A DNA stretch of 10,118 nucleotides from Pseudomonas sp. (GTDB lineage: Bacteria > Pseudomonadota > Gammaproteobacteria > Pseudomonadales > Pseudomonadaceae). Location: positions 1-10,118 of the forward strand of contig DQGF01000450.1 of assembly GCA_003525045.1 (NCBI GenBank), given 5' to 3'. The stretch's first letter is position 1; every line of letters starts with the position of its first letter. The notes under the pieces are model-generated. The model saw nothing but the letters and a program-made list of their open reading frames with translations. It did not search any database and was not told the DNA's origin. Below, piece by piece: positions 1 to 6,059 of this stretch. The position numbers and the translations under genes are program-made.

Positions 1-10
1 CAAGACAGTT

Positions 11-93
11 GCTCCCACATTGGATTTAGGTCGTACACAAATACTGTGCTCGCTGAAGATCTAATGTGGGAGCGGGCTTGCTCGCGAAGGCGG
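11..93. repeat. REP/REPIN-like repeat at the left edge
   Basis: Bases 63-93 read as a typical Pseudomonas REP: a TGTGGGAGCGGGC head, then a small hairpin (GAGC...GCTC) and a GCGAAGGCGG tail. The 11-base head AATGTGGGAGC (63-73) is repeated exactly in inverted orientation at 11-21 (GCTCCCACATT), so the two halves face each other about 41 bases apart as in a REPIN. The left half diverges from the usual REP beyond the head and runs toward the window edge, so its full extent is unseen. The element lies between the lapD stop and whatever follows it, the usual intergenic position. REPINs are non-autonomous and are mobilised or maintained by RAYT transposases encoded elsewhere. Confidence 0.8.
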
Positions 94-120
94 ACTCACT
101 GACGACGCAACTTCAGGGTC

Positions 121-2064
121 TTACTTCCAAGGCTCGGGCTCCCCAAACAACCGCCCCTGAACCCCATACACCCCCAACTCGCGAATCACCAGCATCTCCC
201 CTTCAGTCTCGACCCGCTCGGCAATCAATGGCAGATCAATACTGTGGGCAGCCCGCTGAATCGCCTCGATGAACACCCGCTTGTCACCCTCCTGATCAAT
301 CGCCCGGATGTAGCTGCCGTCGATCTTCAGATAGGCCAACCCAAGCCGCGCCAGGTTGCCGATCATGCTGAAGCGCCCGCCAAAGTGTTGCAGGCTCAAT
401 GAGAACCCGAGCTCGCGCAGACGCCGCGTCAGCTCTTCGAGTATCGCCTGCTCCGGCAGTCGCTCCTCACCGATTTCCAGGGTCAGCCGCGATCCCAGAT
501 TGGAATGCGAACGCAACAGCTCGAAGACTTTATTCAGCGCCTGCGGATTGACCAATGTCGCGCAGGAGAGGTTCAGCGCCAGCGAGTCTTCGTGATCGGC
601 CATCTGATCAAGCACCCCTTGCACCATCAGAAGGTCCAGACGCGCGGTCCAGCCAAAGCGCTCGAGCCATGGCAGGAAGCGCCCGGCGGGGATGCTCTGG
701 CCCTGGTCGTCGATCAAACGCGAAAGCACTTTGTAGTGCAGCACCAATTGCGTGTCCTGGCTGGCCACCACCGGTTGGAAATACAGCTTGAAACGCTGCT
801 GATCCAGCGCCCGATCAAGCAAGGTATGCCAGGTGTGGTGGTCATCACCAGCATCAGCCGCTGCACTGTGATCCAGGCAAACCCAGTTCTCGCCCTGGCC
901 TTCGGCTTGCGCCAAAGCCTGGTCTGCCAGTCCCAGGACCGCTTGGGGCGAGTCGCCGTGAACAAACGGCGCCAGCCCGATCGAGGCCACCAAAGCCACA
1001 TCGGTGGCGCCGGTCGCGTGCAGGCTGCCCAACGCAGTGTCGAGATTCTGCGCCAGTTGCAGCGCTTCTTCGCGCACCAGCCCCGGCGCCAAGACGGCGA
1101 ATTCGCCGCCACGAATGCGCGTGATGAGGTTCAACGTTTGCGGGTACCTGGCGCACTCACGGGACAGTTGTTCGCCGACCGCTATCAGCAGCTCATCGGT
1201 GTGTTGACCGCCCAGGCGCTGGTTCAAACTGGCCAGATCCTTCACGCGCAACAGCAGCAGATATCCTGAGCTGGCCTGCTCCGGGTTAGTCACCCGCGCA
1301 TTCAATTGCATCTCGAAATAGCGCCGGTTGGCCAACCCGGTCAAGGCGTCCTGGTAAGACTCGGCGCGCAGTTTTTCACTGCGCTCGGCCTGCTCCTGGA
1401 ACAACGCCTTGAGCTTTTCGACCATCTGGTTCATGGCCTGCACCACGCGGCGCAATTCGGGGGTGCGCGGCAGGTCTGGCAGGCTGAGGAATTCCCGACG
1501 GGCGATGGCGTGGGACTGCTCGACCATGTAGTCGAGCGGCTTCAATTGTCGGCGCAACAACAACGCACCCAGCACCGCACTGACCGCGCCGCAGAACAGT
1601 AGCCAGCCCAGACTGCCCAATGCGCCCTGCCAGAGCTTGGCCAGCGCGAACATCGGATGACTCACCACTTCGACCCTGGCGGCCTGCTCCCAGCCACGAC
1701 TGACGATGGCATCGGCGCCAGCCGGTTCCAGACCGATCAGTTTGACGAACCAGTCCGGCACATTACCCGCCGTCGCAATACCGCTACGCTCGACCAGAGT
1801 CTTGTCGTTCGACAGATCGATCACCCGAATGCTCGCATAATACCCACTGTCGAAGATCGAGCTGACCAGCAACTCGACCATCGCCGGATCGTCAATGTTC
1901 GGTGTCAGGGACAGCGCCAGCGCGGTCGCGGCGTCCTGGGCGTGGGAGCGCAATTGGTTGACGTATTGGGCACGCGAGCTTTCCAGGCTGACTATAAAGT
2001 TGCCGGTGAAGGCTACTACCAGGAACAGACAGATGGCGATCAACAGCTGTTTGAACAAAGACAT
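121..2064 (-). CDS. lapD: LapD, inner-membrane c-di-GMP receptor controlling LapG
   Basis: Inside-out signalling protein of 647 residues. When cytoplasmic c-di-GMP is high it sequesters the periplasmic protease LapG, so the LapA adhesin stays on the surface; when c-di-GMP falls it frees LapG. Layout: TM1 at about residues 5-26; a periplasmic output domain to about 147, with W125 at the position known to contact LapG in P. fluorescens; TM2 about 148-170; HAMP and signalling helix about 171-225; GGDEF about 233-400; EAL about 410-647. Both enzyme motifs are degenerate as in known LapD: RGGEF at 318-322 instead of GGDEF, and KVL at 445-447 instead of EAL, so it binds c-di-GMP without making or cleaving it. 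KIDGSYI (580-586) and AERVE (615-619) mark the EAL fold. I chose the ATG at 2064 because the protein then begins MSLFKQLL like known LapD, with AGGAG at 2080-2076; the open frame extends 25 codons upstream into lapG. It follows lapG by 14 bases. Confidence 0.95.
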   Translation of the reverse strand: MSLFKQLLIAICLFLVVAFTGNFIVSLESSRAQYVNQLRSHAQDAATALALSLTPNIDDPAMVELLVSSIFDSGYYASIRVIDLSNDKTLVERSGIATAGNVPDWFVKLIGLEPAGADAIVSRGWEQAARVEVVSHPMFALAKLWQGALGSLGWLLFCGAVSAVLGALLLRRQLKPLDYMVEQSHAIARREFLSLPDLPRTPELRRVVQAMNQMVEKLKALFQEQAERSEKLRAESYQDALTGLANRRYFEMQLNARVTNPEQASSGYLLLLRVKDLASLNQRLGGQHTDELLIAVGEQLSRECARYPQTLNLITRIRGGEFAVLAPGLVREEALQLAQNLDTALGSLHATGATDVALVASIGLAPFVHGDSPQAVLGLADQALAQAEGQGENWVCLDHSAAADAGDDHHTWHTLLDRALDQQRFKLYFQPVVASQDTQLVLHYKVLSRLIDDQGQSIPAGRFLPWLERFGWTARLDLLMVQGVLDQMADHEDSLALNLSCATLVNPQALNKVFELLRSHSNLGSRLTLEIGEERLPEQAILEELTRRLRELGFSLSLQHFGGRFSMIGNLARLGLAYLKIDGSYIRAIDQEGDKRVFIEAIQRAAHSIDLPLIAERVETEGEMLVIRELGVYGVQGRLFGEPEPWK

Positions 2065-2078
2065 CTGAGCGCGTGCTC

Positions 2079-2771
2079 CTAGTGAGTCGTCTCGACCAGA
2101 AAACCTTCTGCCTGCATTTTCTTCAGCACATCCTGCCAACGGGACAGGCGCTTGGTGTCACCCACCTGTTTGTTGCCCTTGGCACCCGGCAACCACACGC
2201 CTTCGGCATTGAAAGCGTAGACCGGCAGCAGGTCGGTTCGTTGGCTGGCAGGTTTGATCGCTTCAATCAGGCTGTCGAGCACCAGCGGCACGGCCTCCGG
2301 GCTTGAGTAATAGGTCAACACCATATGGGCGCGGTTCAGGCTCACCGACTTGACGTAGGTGATGCGCAGCTTGTCACTGGAAACACCGAGATGGCGCAGG
2401 CTGAAATATTTGGCGATAGCGAAGTCTTCGCAGTCGCCGGCGCCTTTCCACAAGGCTTCGATCGGGGTTTCCCAATAATCGACCTGATGCCACAGGTCGA
2501 TGTCCTCCTGGTATCGCAGCTGCTTGTTGAAGAACTGGTTGACCACATTGAGCTGTTCCGGCTCGTTGATCTGCTTCTGCGTGGCCAGCAACTGTTGCCA
2601 GGCATCGATGCGTTGCCGCCCTTCGCCCAACGGTCCGTATAATGCCTGCACCCGACGGCTGATCAGGGAAAAGTCCCCGTCAGCTTGCAGACCACCCAGC
2701 ATGACGCCAGCCAGCAGCAACGCGCCGCACAGCCAGCGCAACGTCCGAGGAATCGCGAAACATGCCGCCAA
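2079..2771 (-). CDS. lapG: LapG, periplasmic calcium-dependent cysteine protease
   Basis: Bacterial transglutaminase-like cysteine proteinase (DUF920 family), 230 residues from this start. It cleaves the N-terminal region of the large adhesin LapA and so releases cells from biofilms; LapD inhibits it by direct binding. The catalytic Cys-His-Asp triad reads C114 (in GAGDCEDFAIAKY), H149 (NRAHMVLTYY) and D166 (PLVLDSL). The H-to-D distance of 17 matches what I recall for the P. fluorescens enzyme. The N terminus has a positively charged stretch and a hydrophobic segment (about residues 11-30), fitting a signal sequence or anchor. The start is uncertain. TTG at 2771 is the only common start codon in the open frame beyond the hydrophobic segment, and it has an AGGAAG about 8 bases upstream. 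The frame stays open to about 2853 without an ATG or GTG. lapD follows directly, presumably co-transcribed. Confidence 0.93.
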   Translation of the reverse strand: MAACFAIPRTLRWLCGALLLAGVMLGGLQADGDFSLISRRVQALYGPLGEGRQRIDAWQQLLATQKQINEPEQLNVVNQFFNKQLRYQEDIDLWHQVDYWETPIEALWKGAGDCEDFAIAKYFSLRHLGVSSDKLRITYVKSVSLNRAHMVLTYYSSPEAVPLVLDSLIEAIKPASQRTDLLPVYAFNAEGVWLPGAKGNKQVGDTKRLSRWQDVLKKMQAEGFLVETTH

Positions 2772-2891
2772 GGCGAGGCTTCCTGGATGGGCAGATGGAG
2801 TCGTTTGATGGTGAAGCCTAGTCCGGTAAAAGACAATGGCACGGTGAGATCACTGGACGCGCTAAACTCTTGATACAGTCTTCTACACGAT

Positions 2892-2922
2892 TTGACATCT
2901 TGTACAACCATACTAGTGTAAA
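2892..2922 (+). promoter_or_regulatory. Probable sigma-70 promoter of the GntR gene
   Basis: A perfect -35 hexamer, TTGACA, lies at 2892-2897. The -10 is less clear: TAGTGT at 2914-2919 (16-base spacer, 3 of 6 matches) or TGTAAA at 2917-2922 (19-base spacer, 4 of 6). Either would start transcription at about 2926-2930, some 35 bases before the GTG start codon. An 8-bp palindrome TTGTACAA (2900-2907) sits inside the spacer and could be a second operator. Confidence 0.5.
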
Positions 2923-2933
2923 TTGGATCCAAT
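2922..2933. promoter_or_regulatory. Perfect 12-bp palindrome, VanR/GntR-type operator
   Basis: ATTGGATCCAAT is its own reverse complement. It lies just after the likely -10 and over the predicted transcription start of the adjacent gntR gene, where a repressor would block initiation. From memory this is the same core as the operator recognised by Caulobacter VanR, an FCD-type GntR regulator. The product of the adjacent gene has a similar recognition helix (GVSRMPVREALRQLE), so autoregulation is the simplest reading. Regulation of the neighbouring lapG-lapD or mgo genes is not shown by the sequence. Confidence 0.6.
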
Positions 2934-2963
2934 ATTTATCTCAGTCAATCAGGGTGCGTTGTA

Positions 2964-3674
2964 GTGACACAGAAGCCCAACCCTCTCAGCAGTATCAAGG
3001 TCAACGGGCCGATTCCTGCTCATCTGGCACGCTCGGTGATCGTAGAGACCCTGCGTGCTGCCATACTCGACGGTCGCATCCCTTGCGGCACCGCCCTTCG
3101 GCAGCAGGATCTGGCCGACCTGTTCGGCGTCAGCCGCATGCCGGTTCGCGAAGCCTTGCGTCAACTCGAAGCCCAATCGCTGCTCAACGTGGTGGCTCAT
3201 AAAGGCGCAGTGGTCGCACCGCTGGTTCAGGGTGATGCCGTCGAAACCTACGCGTTGCGGATCCTCTTGGAATCCGAAGCCCTGCGCTTGTCGATCCCTT
3301 TGCTCACCAACGAAGATTTCGAACAGGCCGCCCGCTACATCGATGAATTGGAAACGCAGCACGACTACACCGAAATCGGCCGGCTCAACCGTCTGTTCCA
3401 CATGTCGCTGTACAGTAGGGCGCCGAACCGGCGTCTGTTGAAGCTGGTGGAAGACGGCTTGAACGAGGAAGAACGCTTCCTGCGCTTCAACCTGGAAGCC
3501 ATGGGCCTGGGCAAGCTGTCCCAGGAAGATCACCGGGCGATGTTACGGGCCGTGGAAGACCGCGACATTGAACGCTCGGTGAAGATGCTCGAACATCACC
3601 TCAATCGCGGGGTTGAGGTCATCACGCGCTACCTCGATAGCCCTGAAGCGAAGAACAGGAAAACCCCGAAGTAA
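2964..3674 (+). CDS. GntR-family transcriptional regulator, FCD (FadR/VanR-like) subfamily
   Basis: DNA-binding regulator of 236 residues. The N-terminal winged helix-turn-helix (about 22-85) has the family signature: a helix after LRAAILDGRIPCGTALR, then DLADLFGVSRMPVREALRQLE and the wing VVAHKGAVVAPL. The C-terminal FCD ligand-binding domain (about 90-222) shows the expected histidines H146 (FHMSL), H190 (DHRAM) and H211/H212 (MLEHHL), which in this family bind a metal and help hold a carboxylate ligand. N142 replaces the aspartate often found four residues before the first histidine. The GTG at 2964 is chosen because AGGGTG (2951-2956) lies 7 bases upstream. The gene is transcribed away from lapG, has its own promoter and palindromic operator, and ends 669 bases before mgoB. 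Its ligand and targets cannot be read from the sequence. Confidence 0.9.
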   Translation: MTQKPNPLSSIKVNGPIPAHLARSVIVETLRAAILDGRIPCGTALRQQDLADLFGVSRMPVREALRQLEAQSLLNVVAHKGAVVAPLVQGDAVETYALRILLESEALRLSIPLLTNEDFEQAARYIDELETQHDYTEIGRLNRLFHMSLYSRAPNRRLLKLVEDGLNEEERFLRFNLEAMGLGKLSQEDHRAMLRAVEDRDIERSVKMLEHHLNRGVEVITRYLDSPEAKNRKTPK

Positions 3675-3787
3675 CCTCCAGCGGCAGGCCTGAGCGAACA
3701 AATCGGATTGCTCGTCTTCGCTTGCCGCGATTATCCCCCCCTTGCAAAGTCCCGCCTGTAACCCGCCCCCCTCAAGCCCGATAATTG

Positions 3788-3812
3788 CACCGACAGGATT
3801 CACGCGTCGGTG
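3788..3812. repeat. 7-bp inverted repeat, 11-base loop
   Basis: CACCGAC (3788-3794) pairs perfectly with GTCGGTG (3806-3812). It is followed at 3816-3825 by a GC-only palindrome, GGCGGCCGCC. There is no T run on either strand, so it is not a standard terminator. It lies about 115 bases after the gntR stop codon and could end the gntR transcript or serve as a protein-binding site; its role is unknown. Confidence 0.4.
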
Positions 3813-3980
3813 ATGGCGGCCGCCTTGAATTACGCTCACTCTTGGTCTGGCAACGAATAATGAACGGGTGACACAACGCACGAGCGAGCAGTCCTCGCAT
3901 CAAAAACCAACGGAAGGAGTCTTGCCACGGGAAAGGAAGAATCGGCGTCGTTCCCAGCCCACTTCTACCCCGCAGATCAC

Positions 3981-3996
3981 CTTAATTCGCTTAATT
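3981..3996 (+). repeat. Short tandem repeat CTTAATT, 9-base period
   Basis: CTTAATT at 3981-3987 is repeated at 3990-3996, at the point where the interval turns AT-rich. The 9-base spacing is close to one helical turn, so two protein subunits could bind the same face. The motif is short and could be coincidence. Confidence 0.3.
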
Positions 3997-4009
3997 AGAA
4001 AGTTGCTTC

Positions 4010-4026
4010 GAGTGAGGCATTCACTC
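4010..4026. repeat. 6-bp inverted repeat GAGTGA/TCACTC
   Basis: GAGTGA (4010-4015) and TCACTC (4021-4026) are perfect inverted halves around a 5-base loop, followed by a weak T-rich stretch (CTGTTTTG) on the plus strand. It could be a weak terminator for a transcript arriving from the left or a dyad operator. It lies about 320 bases before mgoB. Confidence 0.4.
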
Positions 4027-4206
4027 TCTGTTTTGATTCTGACTTATATAAGCCGGAAGGAGTAATCACATCCAAATAAAACTTTATTCAAAAGTCTTAT
4101 TGGAACTTGTCGCGCCCAATAAATCCAAACTTTAAAATAGTATAGAAATATCTTGCCGAGAACTTTATTTGTGTATTAGTTTTTCTCTGCCGCCATTGAA
4201 CGTTGG

Positions 4207-4249
4207 CTGACAGGCCGTAACCAGACGACTTATACGCACCCATCTGGGT
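4207..4249 (+). promoter_or_regulatory. Candidate mgo promoter with a dyad at the start point
   Basis: CTGACA (4207-4212, 5 of 6 matches to the -35 consensus) and TATACG (4231-4236, 4 of 6 to the -10) are 18 bases apart. The predicted start point, about 4243, falls within the dyad ACCCA-TC-TGGGT (4238-4249), a typical repressor position. Transcription from here would give a leader of about 100 bases before mgoB, containing a GAGGAG at about 4260-4265 that is not next to a start codon. Hexamers of this quality occur by chance in AT-rich DNA, so this is a candidate only. Other starts further upstream in the AT-rich tract are possible. Confidence 0.4.
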
Positions 4250-4343
4250 CAATTAGTTTGAGGAGCCCGTTCGCCAATAGAAAACTTCAGGCATCCGTTA
4301 CTTATTGATCAACCCCTATTCCAATCACTTTACAGGCTCGCCC

Positions 4344-5120
4344 ATGACATCGATTAAAGACCGTCTGCATCAGAAGAAAGCAGAACTTAGCGCGCACCCG
4401 ATCTTCTCTGAAATACATTCGCTCTCGGTACTTCAACGCTTCATGGAATCCCATGTATTCGCTGTGTGGGATTTCATGTCGCTGACCAAGCGCCTGCAAC
4501 AGGAGTTGACCTGCGTTCAGCTGCCCTGGCTGCCGCCGCGAGATCCGCGGGCGGCGCGCCTGATCAACGAGATAGTGCTGGGTGAAGAGTCCGATGACCG
4601 TCCGGCCCAAGGTCATTACAGCCATTTTGAGTTGTACCTGGATGCCATGCGCGAAGTCGGTGCAAGTACGGCCGCCGTGGAACGCTTCGTGGCGCTGCAA
4701 CAGGAAGGTGTCAGCTATGACGTGGCGTTGCGAAGTGTGGATGTCGATCCGGCGGCCGCGCAGTTCGTGCGCCACACCTTGCACACCGCACTGCACGCGC
4801 CAGGGCATAGCGTCGCTGCGGCCTTTCTACACGGTCGCGAAAGCGTCATTCCGCAGATGTTCCAGCGCATTCTCGATGATTGGGGCATTGGCATAGAGCA
4901 AGCACCGACTTTTCGTTACTACCTGCAGCGGCACATCGAAGTCGATTCCGAAGACCACGGCCCGGCGGCGGAAAAACTGCTCGCTCGGTTGGTCGATGGC
5001 GATCCGCAGCGTGAGGAAGATGTGTATGCCAGCGCCATCGCTGCCGTGGAAAGCCGCATCGCCTTGTGGGATGGCCTGCGCCTGAGCATGAGCGAACCCG
5101 TGGCCGAGGTGAACCCATGA
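4344..5120 (+). CDS. mgoB: MgoB/PvfA, DUF3050 haem-oxygenase-like protein
   Basis: First gene of the mgo (pvf) signal operon; 258 residues of the DUF3050 family, an all-helical haem-oxygenase-like fold. Visible conserved blocks are [13 protein letters not shown] (33-45), [11 protein letters not shown] (75-85), [12 protein letters not shown] (91-102), [10 protein letters not shown] (164-173) and [12 protein letters not shown] (196-207). The Glu/His/Asp residues in these blocks (E81, H94, E166, H197, D201, H205 among them) resemble the ligand set of haem-oxygenase-like diiron oxidases such as SznF, so an oxidative step in making the signal is plausible; the exact ligands are my inference. I prefer the ATG at 4344 to the in-frame TTG at 4305 because the conserved protein begins there. 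The ribosome-binding site is weak (AGG at 4333-4335). The stop codon overlaps the mgoC start in ATGA, so the two are translationally coupled. Confidence 0.88.
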   Translation: MTSIKDRLHQKKAELSAHPIFSEIHSLSVLQRFMESHVFAVWDFMSLTKRLQQELTCVQLPWLPPRDPRAARLINEIVLGEESDDRPAQGHYSHFELYLDAMREVGASTAAVERFVALQQEGVSYDVALRSVDVDPAAAQFVRHTLHTALHAPGHSVAAAFLHGRESVIPQMFQRILDDWGIGIEQAPTFRYYLQRHIEVDSEDHGPAAEKLLARLVDGDPQREEDVYASAIAAVESRIALWDGLRLSMSEPVAEVNP

Positions 5121-6046
5121 ACGCCGCCGACTACCAATCCTTCGCCGACGCCTGGGAGAGTCGCGCGACCATCCGCACTCGCCCACGCCGGGTGCTTGAG
5201 AACGACGACAAGCTGATTTATCCCTTGAGCCGTCAGCCGTTGGTGCTGAGCGAAACCTTCCTGCGTGAATGCCCCGAGCAGCGCGATTTCGCCCTGGTGC
5301 AGACGCTCTACAAGTTCATCAACGACGTGGTGATCTTCGAAACCGAGATCGTCGACAAGACCGCCCGCAGCATCGCGAAAAACCGTTTCCCATTGGCCTT
5401 CCCGTTCGCCTGTCGTTACGACGCCATGACGGTGGTGGTGGACGAGGACTACCACGCGCTGGTGGCCATGGATTTCATGCAGCAGACCATCGCCATGACC
5501 GGCATCACGCCGATCGGGCTGCCGGATAAAATCGAATTGAGCCGGGCGATACCAGCGGCCGTCGCACTCGCACCGGAATATCTGCGTAGCGCCGTGGAAC
5601 TGATCTGTGTGGCCATCGCCGAGAACACCGTCACCGGAGATGTCGCGGCGTTCGCCAAGGACGATACGGTCAAGCAGTCGATCAAGGGCTTGATGGCCGA
5701 CCACTTGCTCGACGAGGGCCGCCACTCCGGCTTCTGGGCGCGTCTGGTACGCATCTACTGGCACACCGCAAGCGAAGTCGACCGTCAATGCATTGCGCAC
5801 ATCCTGCCGGTGTTCATCGGCCATTACCTGACCAACGACATTCAGAAGTCCTTTGACTTGCGGCTGATCGAATCCTTGCCAATCAGCGATGCCGCACGCC
5901 GCGCACTCAAAAGCGAAGTCTCGGGGCTGGCCTTCCCGATCAATCGCCATCACCCGCTGGTCGCCAACATCGTGCGGTTTTTCCGCAGCAGTTCGCTGCT
6001 TGACTCGCCGTGCGTGCAAGACGCCCTGGGCGACTACCTGGCTTAA
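5117..6046 (+). CDS. mgoC: MgoC/PvfB, AurF-like diiron N-oxygenase
   Basis: Non-haem diiron oxygenase of the p-aminobenzoate N-oxygenase AurF family, 309 residues. It is expected to oxidise the amine nitrogen of an amino-acid-derived substrate, the step that gives the signal its N-O bond. All AurF-type metal ligands can be placed: E75 or E77 (in FETEIVD), E110 and H113 (DEDYHA), E169 (AENTVTGD), and H196, E200 and H203 (DHLLDEGRH). Homologues PvfB and HamC act together with the NRPS next door in making pyrazine N-oxides or the fragin/valdiazen diazeniumdiolate. The ATG at 5117 overlaps the mgoB stop and is preceded by GAGGTG; the frame is open upstream inside mgoB, but nothing conserved is there. 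The protein is intact, and mgoA begins 13 bases after its stop codon. Confidence 0.93.
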   Translation: MNAADYQSFADAWESRATIRTRPRRVLENDDKLIYPLSRQPLVLSETFLRECPEQRDFALVQTLYKFINDVVIFETEIVDKTARSIAKNRFPLAFPFACRYDAMTVVVDEDYHALVAMDFMQQTIAMTGITPIGLPDKIELSRAIPAAVALAPEYLRSAVELICVAIAENTVTGDVAAFAKDDTVKQSIKGLMADHLLDEGRHSGFWARLVRIYWHTASEVDRQCIAHILPVFIGHYLTNDIQKSFDLRLIESLPISDAARRALKSEVSGLAFPINRHHPLVANIVRFFRSSSLLDSPCVQDALGDYLA

Positions 6047-6059
6047 CGAGGAGCACATC

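Larger units (their letters stand above)
3911..4063 (+). repeat. 10-base direct repeat CGGAAGGAGT, two copies
   Basis: CGGAAGGAGT occurs exactly at 3911-3920 and again at 4054-4063. Each copy looks like a strong ribosome-binding site, but neither is followed by a convincing start codon and gene. Each holds two GGA triplets, and two more GGA follow the first copy within about 20 bases. The copies may be relics of lost gene starts, Rsm-type (CsrA family) binding sites if transcribed, or chance. Confidence 0.35.
3675..4343. other. Long non-coding interval upstream of the mgo operon
   Basis: These 669 bases between gntR and mgoB hold no ORF I can support. The first half is near the genome's composition. 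The part from about 3980 is AT-rich, and a hand count over 4061-4180 gives about 30% GC, far below the flanking genes. It contains two inverted repeats, a 7-base tandem repeat, a 10-base direct repeat and a candidate mgo promoter, listed separately. No tRNA, IS end or classic U-tract terminator was seen. The AT richness fits a regulated promoter region, an H-NS-family (MvaT) silenced stretch, or an old insertion junction. Confidence 0.7.

Noticed and set aside
505..1269. 254-codon plus-strand open frame opposite lapD
   Set aside because: It mirrors the high-GC lapD coding strand and shows no domain; lapD is certain on the other strand.
2065..2139. 25-codon N-terminal extension of lapD
   Set aside because: It lies inside the 3' end of lapG, encodes nothing conserved, and known LapD begins MSLFKQLL as at 2064.
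3676..3740. Possible terminator after gntR from GCGGCA...TGCCGC
   Set aside because: The halves are far apart with a long unpaired loop and no T run follows.
3868..4065. 65-codon open frame with a GTG start in the gntR-mgoB interval
   Set aside because: No ribosome-binding site before the GTG, a very basic low-complexity product unlike any family I know, and it crosses the sharp change in base composition and an inverted repeat. Probably chance.
4054..4132. Strong ribosome-binding-like GGAAGGAG followed by an ATC-started 21-codon frame
   Set aside because: ATC is a very rare start and the peptide has no recognisable character; better treated as part of the repeat pair.
4305..4343. Upstream TTG start extending mgoB by 13 codons
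   Set aside because: No ribosome-binding site before the TTG; the ATG at 4344 starts the conserved DUF3050 sequence.
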